53,042 bases of DNA from Nitrospina sp. (GTDB taxonomy: Bacteria; Nitrospinota; Nitrospinia; Nitrospinales; VA-1): positions 1-53,042 of the forward strand of contig JABIAY010000025.1 of assembly GCA_018653085.1 (NCBI GenBank). The letters run 5' to 3'. The translations under genes and the position numbers were made by a program. The first letter of the stretch is position 1, and each line of letters starts with the position of its first letter. The notes below the pieces were generated by a model, which made no database searches, was not told the DNA's origin, and was given only the letters and a program-made list of their open reading frames with translations. Shown piece after piece: positions 15,398 through 24,217 of this stretch.

Positions 15398-17266
15398 TTA
15401 TGAAAGGTTTTTATTGATCCAGGATTTCAAAACATAAAGCGCCCAGGGTCTTGACCATGATATTTTACGCGCAAGAAAATCGTTCCAAACCCCGCTCACA
15501 GCCTTTTGCGATATGAGGCCCTCAAGTTGCTCGGTTTTGGATAATAACACAGGCTCTATTTCCGGGCGCAGGGCTCCACGCATCCACAGCTCAAAGGGGA
15601 AGGTGAAACCCATCTTCTTCCGGCGTTGAATAGATTCCGGAAGCAACGACTTCATGCAACTCAGCAGAAGAGATTTGGCAGAACCGTTCTTTTCTTTTCC
15701 CGGTATGCGAAACATCATTTCGACCAGACGATGGTCCATGAATGGGACCCGGACTTCCACAGGGTGCGCCATACTCATCATGTCGGCATCGCGAAGAAGC
15801 ATATTTTGCAGATAATGAAAGGTTTCCAGATAAGAAATCTGATTAAACGAATCATCGCATCTTTCAGCCAGGCGTTCAGTGCGCTGATAGTCCCTTGCAA
15901 TTTCTGCTCGTGCCTGTTCTTTGTCGGCAAATAAATTTAATACCTGATCCTGGCAGAATAGGGCGCGAATGAGAAAATATTCATGCGCTCCGCTCCATTT
16001 CCCATCTACCCAGTGCTCCAGTTTTATGCCCTGATTTACAGATAGCAGACCCTTGCACAAAGCAAGTCCCCATTTCGCGAATGTCTTTGGAATGGTTTTC
16101 AGCCATGTCTTTCGCAGTTTGGGGATCAACTGGAAAGAGGGGTAGCCGCCAAACAACTCATCCGCTCCCAAACCACTCAACACCACTTTCAGTCCAACCT
16201 CCTTTGCCGAGCGCGATATCAGGTAAGTATTGACGCCATCCATCGTGGGTTGATCCATCGCCGACAGGGCGGCGGGAAGAGACTGCAAAAGCTGTTCTTC
16301 ACTCAAACGCAATAAATGATGATGGGTTTGGAATCGGTCAGCGATTTCCTGGGCATATTCAGACTCATCAAATTGTTTTTCTGCAAAACCAATAGTCAGA
16401 GTGGTGATCGGGTCTTGAGACGATTCAGCCAGATTGCCCACCACGACACTGGAGTCAATACCGCCGCTTAAAAAAGCTCCCAGAGGCACATCGCTGACAC
16501 GGCGGCAACGAATGGAATCTTCAATACTGGTTTTGATCTGTTCCTGGATCGCCTCGCTGGTAACAGGTGATGGTTTACCATCCAAAGGATGCCAATACTC
16601 TTTTTCCTCCCAATTGCAATTTTTATCAATCCACAAATAATGTCCCGGTCGCAACTCGCGAACCGACTCGATAACAGGATCAATGAAATGTCCAAAGGAC
16701 AGGTACTGATAAAGTCCGGTAGGGTTGATGCTCTTATCAATAAATCCGGAGGCGAGCAGGGAACGCAATTCGGAAGCAAAGGCAAACTGCTTGCCCTGAA
16801 TATTGTAATAAAGTGGTTTGATTCCCAAGCGATCGCGGGCAATGAATAAGGCTTCTTTTTTATGATCCCAAATAGCAAATGAGAACATGCCCACAAGTTT
16901 GTCCAGGCATTGCACACCCCAGTGCTCGTAGGCCCTCAATAAAACCTCGGTATCGGATTCGGAGTGGAATTCACCACCCAGCTCAGTCCTCAGTTCTTTA
17001 TAGTTATAAATTTCGCTGTTGGTGGATATCCAGGCCGATTTGTCATCGGTGGACATCGGCTGGTGTCCGCCCCGTGTGAGATCAATGATGGAGAATCTCT
17101 GGTGGCCTAAATGGAGCGTGATACCATTTTCTGTTTGGATCAGTTCTTCACCCCGATCATCTGGTCCCCGGTGACGCAAAGCGTCCAGCATATTGCGCAG
17201 GACTTTACCCGGGTTTTCGGGTTGTGCCGTGGGGTCAAAATTGATGAGTCCAGCAATACCGCACAT
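15398..17266 (-). CDS. asnB: Asparagine synthase (glutamine-hydrolysing)
   Basis: 622 residues. The class II glutaminase domain starts with Cys2 (MCGIAG), with RHRGPDD (31-37) and HQRFSIIDL (55-63). The synthetase domain has the PP-loop SGGIDSS (267-273). The usual oxyanion-hole motif NGEIYN reads NSEIYN here (83-88), a Gly-to-Ser change that deserves a check. The enzyme makes Asn from Asp, Gln and ATP; paralogues of this length also amidate cell-surface sugars or peptides, so the exact substrate is inferred. The gene ends just ahead of a PhzF gene. Confidence 0.85.
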   Translation of the reverse strand: MCGIAGLINFDPTAQPENPGKVLRNMLDALRHRGPDDRGEELIQTENGITLHLGHQRFSIIDLTRGGHQPMSTDDKSAWISTNSEIYNYKELRTELGGEFHSESDTEVLLRAYEHWGVQCLDKLVGMFSFAIWDHKKEALFIARDRLGIKPLYYNIQGKQFAFASELRSLLASGFIDKSINPTGLYQYLSFGHFIDPVIESVRELRPGHYLWIDKNCNWEEKEYWHPLDGKPSPVTSEAIQEQIKTSIEDSIRCRRVSDVPLGAFLSGGIDSSVVVGNLAESSQDPITTLTIGFAEKQFDESEYAQEIADRFQTHHHLLRLSEEQLLQSLPAALSAMDQPTMDGVNTYLISRSAKEVGLKVVLSGLGADELFGGYPSFQLIPKLRKTWLKTIPKTFAKWGLALCKGLLSVNQGIKLEHWVDGKWSGAHEYFLIRALFCQDQVLNLFADKEQARAEIARDYQRTERLAERCDDSFNQISYLETFHYLQNMLLRDADMMSMAHPVEVRVPFMDHRLVEMMFRIPGKEKNGSAKSLLLSCMKSLLPESIQRRKKMGFTFPFELWMRGALRPEIEPVLLSKTEQLEGLISQKAVSGVWNDFLARKISWSRPWALYVLKSWINKNLS

Positions 17267-17298
17267 AGAGGGTTATTTGAGGATGGAGTTTTAATGGA

Positions 17299-17333
17299 CC
17301 CCTCTTTTTAAAGAGGGGCTGGGGTGATTTACC
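17299..17333 (-). repeat. Short hairpin repeat, copy 2
   Basis: Inverted counterpart of 737-770: hairpin CCCCTCTTT/AAAGAGGGG, then CTGGGGTGATTTACC. It lies just upstream of asnB. Confidence 0.6.
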
Positions 17334-17347
17334 TTTATTTGGTTAAA

Positions 17348-17448
17348 CCCCCTCATCCTAGCCTTCCCCCTCCAGGGGAGAAGGGACTATTTTTAATACC
17401 TCTCCCTTGAAGGGAGAGGCAAGGCGTAGCCGCGGTGAGGGTGGTTTA
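17348..17448 (+). repeat. Intergenic repeat family B, copy 1
   Basis: About 100 bases beginning CCCCTCATCCTAGCCTTCCC, with two internal hairpins (CCCTCCAGGGGAG and CTCTCCCTTGAAGGGAGAG) and ending GGTGAGGGTGGTTT. The same element lies inverted at 26231-26320. Intergenic, between asnB and the DUF2726 gene. Confidence 0.75.
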
Positions 17449-17564
17449 ATAGTGTTTTTACCTTATCGTTACGAAATGTACTATCCGGTTTCAAGTTTAA
17501 ATAGTCAGGCATTTTAACTTCTATCAAGTGTAAAAAACACTCTTTTTCAGATACTATACCAAAT

Positions 17565-18071
17565 ATGGATTTTTCACTCGAAAAAACATTGCTCAAGCCC
17601 ATTGCCGCTTTAGCGATTGTTTTAATCTTCATTTGGTTTGTTACAAAATTCCTTGGCTGGGTTGAGCGGAAATTTAACAAATCCTCTTATTTCCCGTATT
17701 CAAAAAAAGAACAATTTTTTAGCGATGCGGAGAGAAAGTTTTATGACGCACTGATCGAAGCTGTCGGTCCGGAATTCATGGTGTTTTCCAAATGCGGAGC
17801 GGTGGATTTGTTGGATGTCGATTTCCAAAAACATTTCGCGGCGTTTAAAAGAATTAACTCCATGCAAGTGGATTTTGTGGTGGTCCGTAAGGGAGATGGC
17901 AGTTTAGCTTGTGCCATTGAGTTAGGCGGTGAGTTGCATGAGCGGTTCGATAAAGAAAGTTTGTTTTTGGATGAAGCTTTTTCAACAGCGGGGCTGCCCT
18001 TAATCCGGTTTGAAACTCAGGAGGTGTACTCGGTTTCTGAGATCCAAAAGGCGTTGGTACTGAGTATTTGA
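17565..18071 (+). CDS. DUF2726 membrane-anchored protein
   Basis: 168 residues. One N-terminal membrane helix (about 10-30, IAALAIVLIFIWFVTKFLGW) and then a cytoplasmic DUF2726 domain: SDAERKFYDALIEAVG, VDFVVVRKGDGSLACAIELG, and GLPLIRFETQEVYSV. The domain is related to the restriction-endonuclease-like group found in Superfamily I helicase tails; the pattern of VDFVV followed by AIEL is kept, but the normal Asp before the pair of strands is not obvious. Function unknown. Stands alone between repeat-rich gaps. Confidence 0.75.
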   Translation: MDFSLEKTLLKPIAALAIVLIFIWFVTKFLGWVERKFNKSSYFPYSKKEQFFSDAERKFYDALIEAVGPEFMVFSKCGAVDLLDVDFQKHFAAFKRINSMQVDFVVVRKGDGSLACAIELGGELHERFDKESLFLDEAFSTAGLPLIRFETQEVYSVSEIQKALVLSI

Positions 18072-18316
18072 ATTGTTTCGCCGGTTTCGAGGATGGATAC
18101 TCAGGTTCCCATAACATATATTATGTTAACTTGGAAATACAGGTTGTATGAGGTGGGATTTAAAGGGGTTCCCTGCCTTATAAGTTGAAAAACGAGATCC
18201 TTCGCTTCGCTCAAGGATGACAGCGGACGAAGGGGCTTATCGGGATGACAACTTAGAGCTTCAAAATGTCATTCTGAATGCTAATGAAGAATCTCGGGGT
18301 TATGATGAGTCCAGCG
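18072..18316. repeat. Repeat-derived gap
   Basis: No gene. Contains GAGATCCTTCGCTTCGCTCA AGGATGAC (18188-18222), related to the element at 652-674, and a GTCATTCTGAATGCTAATG segment (about 18268-18299). AATCTCGGGG and CCAGCGTCACGCTGGG run into the end of the transketolase gene. Looks like pieces of dispersed intergenic elements. Confidence 0.5.
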
Positions 18317-19255
18317 TCACGCTGGGCGGAGGGAGTCTTTGACTGCTTGAGCGATATGGTTGGCGGACAAGCCATATTTTTCGAACAGCTCAGGGCCGGT
18401 TCCTGTTTCGGCGAACTGGTCTCTCACCGCAATGCGCTTGAAGGATTTGGAAATTTGCGCATCCAGAAGAACCTCACCGACAGCATCGCCTAGACCACCG
18501 ATATAGTTATGGTCCTCGGCGGTGATTACGGCTTTATGGCTGGTCGCCATTTCTATAACGAGTTCCCGGTCGATAGGTTTGAGGGTCGAGATATTCACCA
18601 GTGTCACATTGATGTTCTCTTTTTCCAGCATTTCCATGGCTACCAGGCTTTCCTGAACCATGATGCCGGTGGCAAAAATAACCAGATCAGAGCCTTTTTT
18701 CACCACCCTGCCCTTGCCAATCTCAAATTTGTAGGAACTGTCGAAAATAGCTTTTACTTTGGGCCTTCCCAAGCGGAAGTACGCCGGGCCTTCATAATCG
18801 ATCAGAGCGCGGGTAGCCTGGACGGTTTCTTCCCAATCCGCCGGTTGTATCACGATCATATTTGGCATGGCCCTCATATAGGCCATATCAACAATCATCT
18901 GGGCACTGGGTCCGTCTTCACCTACGGCGAGTCCGGTATGCGTGCCGACTAATTTCACGTTGGTATTGGAATAAGCGATGCTGACCAGAATCTGGTCCAT
19001 GCTTCTACCCAGTAGAAAGCAGGAGAATCCGGTAGCGAATGCGATTTTCCCTGTGGTGGCCAGTCCAGCCGCCGTGCAGACCATATCCGCTTCGGCGATG
19101 CCCATATTAAAAAACCGCTCAGGGTATTTATCGCCAAACTTTTTCGAACGGGAGCTGTCACTCACTCCGGCGTCAAGAACTACAATACGCGGGTCATCGG
19201 CACCTAATTCTACCAGGGCTTGCCCATAAGCATCTCGTGTGGGGCCATCTTTCAT
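18317..19255 (-). CDS. Transketolase, C-terminal subunit (TktB-like)
   Basis: 312 residues: pyrimidine-binding and C-terminal domains of a split transketolase. It has RDAYGQALVELG, the glutamate-bearing MGIAEADMVCTAAGLA (activates TPP), GPSAQMIVDMAYMRAMPNM and a C-terminal domain with ITAEDHNYIGGLG. Its ATG directly follows the stop of the N-terminal subunit. Together they interconvert pentose- and hexose-phosphates. The split form is common in archaea and many bacteria; sulfur- or C-C-lyase-type paralogues exist, so the substrate is inferred. Confidence 0.9.
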   Translation of the reverse strand: MKDGPTRDAYGQALVELGADDPRIVVLDAGVSDSSRSKKFGDKYPERFFNMGIAEADMVCTAAGLATTGKIAFATGFSCFLLGRSMDQILVSIAYSNTNVKLVGTHTGLAVGEDGPSAQMIVDMAYMRAMPNMIVIQPADWEETVQATRALIDYEGPAYFRLGRPKVKAIFDSSYKFEIGKGRVVKKGSDLVIFATGIMVQESLVAMEMLEKENINVTLVNISTLKPIDRELVIEMATSHKAVITAEDHNYIGGLGDAVGEVLLDAQISKSFKRIAVRDQFAETGTGPELFEKYGLSANHIAQAVKDSLRPA

Positions 19256-20092
19256 TTATACCAATTCCTTTAAAGCTTTTTCGTAATCTTCTGCAGAAGG
19301 AGCCACACCGTGCCAGGCGGTTTTGCCCTCCATGAAACTAACACCCTTGCCTTTTATCGTGTCGGCAATGATCACCCGGGGTTTTTCCGGATGGAGAGGG
19401 AGTTGAAGTACCTTCATGATGGCTTCCATATTATGTCCGTCTATTCGATGAACATCCCAGTTGAAAGCATTCCATTTATCTTCCAGAGGTTCCAGGTCTT
19501 TCAAGTCTTTTGTGATGTTGTCTTGCGCAACCTTGTTGTAGTCAACAATGGCAACCAGGTTGTTGGATTTGAATTTGTCTGCCGACATGGCGGCTTCCCA
19601 AATCTGCCCTTCCTGCAGTTCCCCATCCCCAAGAATGACGTAGACTTTGGAGTCATACCCATCCAGCCTGGTTCCCATGGCTATTCCGTGACCCACACTG
19701 AGCCCCTGCCCCAGACTTCCTGAAGCAATTTCGACTCCGGGAGTTTTAGGATGCGCGTGTCCGGATAGGAAACGCTCACTATTAATTTTCCGGTAACTAT
19801 CCAGATCGGACTCGGAAATATACCCGGCTTTGGCAAGCACCGAATAATAAATGCCGGATGCATGGCCCTTGCTCAGCAGAAAGCGGTCTCTTTTGGGGTC
19901 CTTGGGATTGTTTGCGTCGTAATTTAAAATTCCACCAAAAAACAGGGCGGTCATTAAATCTGTCGCGGAAAAGCTCCCTCCAGGGTGTCCCGATCCTGCC
20001 TGAAAAATGATCTTCAAGGCAAGTCTTCTTAGTTCCAGAGCGGTCTTTTTAAGTTGGGTGATGTCCGGGGTGGTCAATTGACTTCCATTCAT
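19256..20092 (-). CDS. Transketolase, N-terminal subunit (TktA-like)
   Basis: 278 residues carrying the diphosphate-binding half: GSGHPGGSFSATDLMTALFF near the start, RFLLSKGHASGIYY, GSLGQGLSVGHGIAMG, and the TPP motif GDGELQEGQIWEA (about 154-166) ending with VDYNKVAQDN. No gap to the C-terminal subunit, so the two are made in equal amounts. The pair stands by itself between repeats and the response regulator. Confidence 0.9.
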   Translation of the reverse strand: MNGSQLTTPDITQLKKTALELRRLALKIIFQAGSGHPGGSFSATDLMTALFFGGILNYDANNPKDPKRDRFLLSKGHASGIYYSVLAKAGYISESDLDSYRKINSERFLSGHAHPKTPGVEIASGSLGQGLSVGHGIAMGTRLDGYDSKVYVILGDGELQEGQIWEAAMSADKFKSNNLVAIVDYNKVAQDNITKDLKDLEPLEDKWNAFNWDVHRIDGHNMEAIMKVLQLPLHPEKPRVIIADTIKGKGVSFMEGKTAWHGVAPSAEDYEKALKELV

Positions 20093-20219
20093 AGATTAAA
20101 AGATTTTGCAGGTCAAAACTACAACCTGAAAAAAGCACTCCCGCTTATATCACAACCCTTTTGGTTTTGCGAATTGAAAAGAAATAATTTTTCAGCGCGG
20201 AGAAACCTTGTCAAACGAA

Positions 20220-20846
20220 CTAAAGGTCCTTAGGCGGGTCAAGAAAGTCACTGGAAAGAGATAACAGGTTCTCAAAATTGACCGGTTTCGCAAAAAACGC
20301 ATTGGCCCCGGCTCCAAGAACCTCGGCTTCGGAATATCGCAGATCCCCTGAAATAGCGATAATCTTTATATTTTTAGTTTTATCATCAGTACGCAGGTCT
20401 CTACATACATCAAGGCCATTTATGCCGGGAAGCGTAATATCCAGAATCATTATCGTGGGTTGAAACTGAGCGGCCTTTTTCCCGGCTTCCCACCCGTCAT
20501 AAGCGGTTTCAACGATGAACTCATTTTTTTGAAATATCTTTTTGAGAAGATCACAAAACTTTTTCTCATCATCAACCACAAGCACTTTGCGCGTGGATTT
20601 TTCCTTCTCTTCCTTCTCAAGGATTTCCTTGATCATGGATATGGTGTAGCCCTTTTTTTGCAGAGCATAAACCTGCTTGCACCTCTCCTCAACCCATGCG
20701 GGATAATAGCCGACAATGCCTTTACCCCCCGGATGCCCCTCTTTCTGGGGATCTGGGAAAAAGCGATATTTTTTCTGCCACAACCAAAGAGTTTTACGTG
20801 TGATCGGCACTACTTTCAAAATATCAGCCGCTGTAATTCTTGACAT
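20220..20846 (-). CDS. MerR-type HTH fused to a response-regulator receiver
   Basis: 208 residues with unusual order: an N-terminal winged HTH of the MerR kind (residues 1-75: ITAADILKVVPITRKTLWLW, then YYPAWVEERCKQVYALQKKG YTISMIKEIL), a short Lys/Glu linker, and a complete receiver (87-205) with Asp92-Asp93, phospho-acceptor Asp136 in ILDITLPG, Ser/Thr166 region AISGD and Lys187 in AKPVN. Receivers usually precede their output domain. No kinase is adjacent; the kinase at 32103-33710 has no receiver of its own. Targets unknown. Confidence 0.85.
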   Translation of the reverse strand: MSRITAADILKVVPITRKTLWLWQKKYRFFPDPQKEGHPGGKGIVGYYPAWVEERCKQVYALQKKGYTISMIKEILEKEEKEKSTRKVLVVDDEKKFCDLLKKIFQKNEFIVETAYDGWEAGKKAAQFQPTIMILDITLPGINGLDVCRDLRTDDKTKNIKIIAISGDLRYSEAEVLGAGANAFFAKPVNFENLLSLSSDFLDPPKDL

Positions 20847-21373
20847 AGTCTGCTTCCTGAAAATGATTTTTTATAAAGGCTTGCTCGATTGCTGGAGTTA
20901 GTGTCGGTTAAGATATACCAAATTCAAAAAATATGCAACAGTTAATGTAAACTTCGAAAAATCAACAGCTTATTAGGTTATCCCCCGTATGAGGGGTATG
21001 ATACACAAATAAATCATTAAATACGTATAGTTATCGACTATTAATTAATCTAAATAATCGCATATATTTGCTTTTGATAATTGCCCGTGTCATTCTTTTT
21101 TACATTACACAAAAACTTATCAAGCCTCTCCCTGGAATATCCGATAAAATATTATAAAACAACTGTTTTATGCGACATTGAGTTTGCTGAAACCTGGGGT
21201 AAACCCCACAAAAGAGCCCTCCCTTGCTGTTTCTTTCAGGGCTCTTTATAGAGGCAACTCTGAAAATTACTTTTGTGTCCCTGCGGGGTATGAGGGTTAG
21301 AGAAAATTACCGAATAATAAAGAACCTCTATAGAATAGTTTCCACCCTTTCACGCTTTGGAGTTTTGCGGTTC
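20847..21373. other. Long AT-rich gap before the efflux operon
   Basis: 527 bases without a convincing gene. The left half is AT-rich. The right part holds TGGGG/CCCCA (21195-21208) and the large hairpin at 21211-21247. An in-frame extension of TolC up to 21224 starts inside the hairpin loop and lacks a signal peptide at its start, so I treat 21224-21373 as leader. Confidence 0.5.
21211..21247 (+). terminator. Perfect 10-bp hairpin upstream of the efflux operon
   Basis: AAAGAGCCCT and AGGGCTCTTT pair perfectly around a 17-base loop. The T-run after it is short (TTTATAG), so it is a weak intrinsic terminator. It lies 127 bases before the TolC start and could be a leader attenuator or the end of an unseen small transcript. 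Confidence 0.4.
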
Positions 21374-22894
21374 ATGAAAAATATTTTTATTTCCAAACTC
21401 GCTCTCATTATTTTGGCGCTGTCCTTTACTGTTGTTGCTAGTGCCAGTGAGCCCTTACCTCTTACTTTGAAAGAAACTATTGAGAGTGTTTTAAAAAACA
21501 ACATCAGCATTTCCGTTCAAAGTTATAACGCGAAAATTAACGAGCAATCTATTTTCGAAAAGGAAGCTGACTTTGACCCTACTGTTGATTTTGAGTTCAC
21601 GGTCGGCGAAGAAACCCGGCAAAGAGCATCAACTCTTGCCGACTCGAAAAACAGGAACCTGGATTACGATTGGGATTTTTCTGTTACCCAGAAGTTTATT
21701 ACAGGCGGGGATTACGAATTATCCATGGACAACAACAAGAACCAGACCAGTTCATCTTTCTCCTCTCTCAACCCTACCTACTCCTCAGATTTGGCTCTAA
21801 CCGTCACCCAGCCCCTGCTCAAGGATTTTGGCATAGAGCTCAATAAACGGGAAATAGTTATTGCCAAAAACGATCAAAAGATTTCCAACCACGAATTTAC
21901 TGAAAAGGTCATCGATACCCTCACCGAGGCTGAAAATTTTTATTGGGATCTGGTTTTCAGCATTGAGGACCTGAAGGTCAAGCAAACCTCCCTGCAAAGG
22001 GCCAGAGATCTGGAAAAGCAGGTGAAGGCTCAGGTTGATGTGGGAACCCTGGCGGAACTGGAAATTCTTCAGGCTCAATCGGATGTCGCCTCAAGAGATG
22101 AACAGCTCTTGAATGCGCAAAACCTGATTGAGGACAATGAAGACAACCTCAAAAATATCCTTAATTTTTCATTTGATTCAGAAGAGGGTTTGAAAAAAAT
22201 AGTTCCCGTAGACAGTCCTATGTTTGCACCGGGCAATGATTCCTCCTTAGAAGAAGCATTAAAAACTGCCCTGACCCAGAGACCCGATCTATTGGCAAAG
22301 AAAAAGGAACTGGATAATAGAAATATTGAGGCCAAATATAATGAGAACCAAATGTTCCCGACTCTGGATCTGGTTGGGAGCCTGGGAATAAACGGTTTGA
22401 GTGGTGATTCTACAACAACCAATGGTGCCTACGATACGGCCCTGTCTGAAGCATTTTCAACTAACTTTCGTTTATGGCAGTTTGGTCTTAACTTGAGTTA
22501 TCCCTTGGGTAACCGTGCCGCAAAGAGCAAGCTGGCGGCAAAAAGGCTGGAGGTGGCCCAGTTACTGCTAGACATCAAGGAGGCTGAAAAAAACATCGTT
22601 GTGGAGGTCCGTGAAGCCCATCGGCAAATTGAGACAGATATTAAAAGAGTTCATGCCACAAGAGTTGCCCGAAAACTCGCTGAAGAAAAATTGGGCGCCG
22701 AAGAAAAAAAATTCAAGGTCGGACTATCAACCAGTTTTAATGTGCTGGAATTTCAGGAAGATCTCGCTGAAGGACAGAGCAACGAGATTAAAGCCATTAT
22801 TGATTACAACAAATCGCTTAACCGGTTGAATCAAGTCATGGCCCGGACTTTGGATGCGCATGATATAAAGCTGTTTTCTGAAGAAGGCTCATGA
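21374..22894 (+). CDS. TolC-family outer-membrane efflux channel
   Basis: 506 residues from the ATG that gives a proper signal peptide (MKNIFISKLALIILALSFTV, cut near SAS-E). Two OEP repeats with long coiled helices and beta strands: PLTLKETIESVLKNN, LTVTQPLLKDFGIELNKREI in the first half, and ALKTALTQRPDLLAKKKEL with LSYPLGNRAAKSKLAAKRL in the second. It forms the exit duct for the pump encoded next. The MacA-like gene overlaps its end by 4 bases (ATGA). A longer in-frame start at 21224 is rejected. Confidence 0.9.
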   Translation: MKNIFISKLALIILALSFTVVASASEPLPLTLKETIESVLKNNISISVQSYNAKINEQSIFEKEADFDPTVDFEFTVGEETRQRASTLADSKNRNLDYDWDFSVTQKFITGGDYELSMDNNKNQTSSSFSSLNPTYSSDLALTVTQPLLKDFGIELNKREIVIAKNDQKISNHEFTEKVIDTLTEAENFYWDLVFSIEDLKVKQTSLQRARDLEKQVKAQVDVGTLAELEILQAQSDVASRDEQLLNAQNLIEDNEDNLKNILNFSFDSEEGLKKIVPVDSPMFAPGNDSSLEEALKTALTQRPDLLAKKKELDNRNIEAKYNENQMFPTLDLVGSLGINGLSGDSTTTNGAYDTALSEAFSTNFRLWQFGLNLSYPLGNRAAKSKLAAKRLEVAQLLLDIKEAEKNIVVEVREAHRQIETDIKRVHATRVARKLAEEKLGAEEKKFKVGLSTSFNVLEFQEDLAEGQSNEIKAIIDYNKSLNRLNQVMARTLDAHDIKLFSEEGS

Positions 22895-24210
22895 AAAAAA
22901 CCCTGATTTTTGTCGGGGTGACACTTCTCCTGACCTGCTTATACCTGCTCCCTTCCAATGGGTCAGAGGAACCTCAAAAACCTGTATTCAAAACTTCTGA
23001 AATACTGCGCGGGAACCTGTTGGTAAAAATTTCGGCCACCGGCATAGTTGAACCCAATTTCAAAGTAGAGGTTAAATCCAAAGCCAGTGGTGAGGTCTTG
23101 TCATTTCCTTTTGAAGAAGGAGACCCAGTAAAAAAGGGAGCACTTCTCCTGCAACTGGATAAATCCGATGAAAAACGAAATGTTTCCAAGGCTCGTACAG
23201 AATTGTCCAGCTCCTCGGCAAAACTGAAAAAAGCCAAAACCGCTCTCCTGTTACAAAAAACCAGATACGATACCGACATAAAGTCCTCGCAATCAGAAAT
23301 CGCAACCGCCCTTGCCAACCTCAAGGAGTCGGAGGATAAACTGAAACGCCAAAGCGAGTTGTTTGAGAAAAAGTTTGTCTCGCAGGAATCCTTGGATGCG
23401 GCAGAAACCCTTTTCAAGGTAAACCAGGAAAAACTTATTCAGGCAGAAACCCGATTTCAAGTGGCTAAGGATTCCGTCCACGATATCACGATGAAGGAAA
23501 ACGAGATCGAGTTGGTCCAGTCTGAAGTCAAACGCTCGGAAATTGCCGTGGATGAGGTGGAAGAAAGACTTGATGAAACGGAAATCTTCGCTCCCATTCA
23601 GGGCGTCATCATTGAAAAGCTCGTGGAAGAAGGGCAGATAATCGCCTCAGGAATTTCTAATGTGAGCGGCGGGACCGCCATCGCGACCCTTGCAGACATG
23701 TCACGCTTATTCATCATTGCCGATATTGATGAAACAGATATTGGCTCTGTTAAAATAGGCCATGCTGTCAGAATCACGGCTGATGCGTTCCCCGATGAGA
23801 TCTTTAAGGGCAAGGTTACTCGTATTGCTCCACAGGGAGTGGTTGATAACAGCATCACCATTTTCAAAGTTAAAATTGAGGTTCAGGGCGCGGGAAAAAC
23901 CCTGCTCAAACCCATGATGTCGGCAAATATTGATATAGTTACCCAACAGGTCAAGGATACGGTTTATGTTACCCGGGCCGGGATTCGCAAGGATGAAGAA
24001 GGCGCGTTCGCGATTATATTAAAAAACGATCAACCCGAAAAAGTCCGCGTAAAGACCGGTATCAAAAATCCAATTCATGTTCAGATCGTTAGTGGGTTGA
24101 CTCCGAGTGAAGAGGTCGTGTTGGGGGACTGGGAAAAAGCTCTTGAAGAGGCCAAGGAAAAGAAGGGTTCTTCCTTAAAGAAAATTCTCTGGATGATACG
24201 TTCGAAGTGA
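22891..24210 (+). CDS. MacA-like periplasmic adaptor (HlyD/RND-MFP type)
   Basis: 439 residues with an N-terminal membrane anchor (about 4-21). Layout of an efflux membrane-fusion protein: lipoyl half VEVKSKASGEVLSFPFEEGD (about 51-70), long coiled-coil hairpin (about 85-225, rich in Lys, Glu, Ser), second lipoyl half IFAPIQGVIIEKLVEEGQ, a beta-barrel domain (ADIDETDIGSVKIGH) and the C-terminal membrane-proximal domain. It bridges the ABC permease and the TolC channel. Translationally coupled to the gene before it. Confidence 0.9.
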   Translation: MKKTLIFVGVTLLLTCLYLLPSNGSEEPQKPVFKTSEILRGNLLVKISATGIVEPNFKVEVKSKASGEVLSFPFEEGDPVKKGALLLQLDKSDEKRNVSKARTELSSSSAKLKKAKTALLLQKTRYDTDIKSSQSEIATALANLKESEDKLKRQSELFEKKFVSQESLDAAETLFKVNQEKLIQAETRFQVAKDSVHDITMKENEIELVQSEVKRSEIAVDEVEERLDETEIFAPIQGVIIEKLVEEGQIIASGISNVSGGTAIATLADMSRLFIIADIDETDIGSVKIGHAVRITADAFPDEIFKGKVTRIAPQGVVDNSITIFKVKIEVQGAGKTLLKPMMSANIDIVTQQVKDTVYVTRAGIRKDEEGAFAIILKNDQPEKVRVKTGIKNPIHVQIVSGLTPSEEVVLGDWEKALEEAKEKKGSSLKKILWMIRSK

Positions 24211-24217
24211 GGTTGCT

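Noticed and set aside
18509-18952. 147-codon frame antisense to the transketolase subunit
   Set aside because: Shadow of a well-supported gene.
21224-21373. Longer TolC start
   Set aside because: It would begin within the hairpin loop and bury the signal peptide 50 residues inside.
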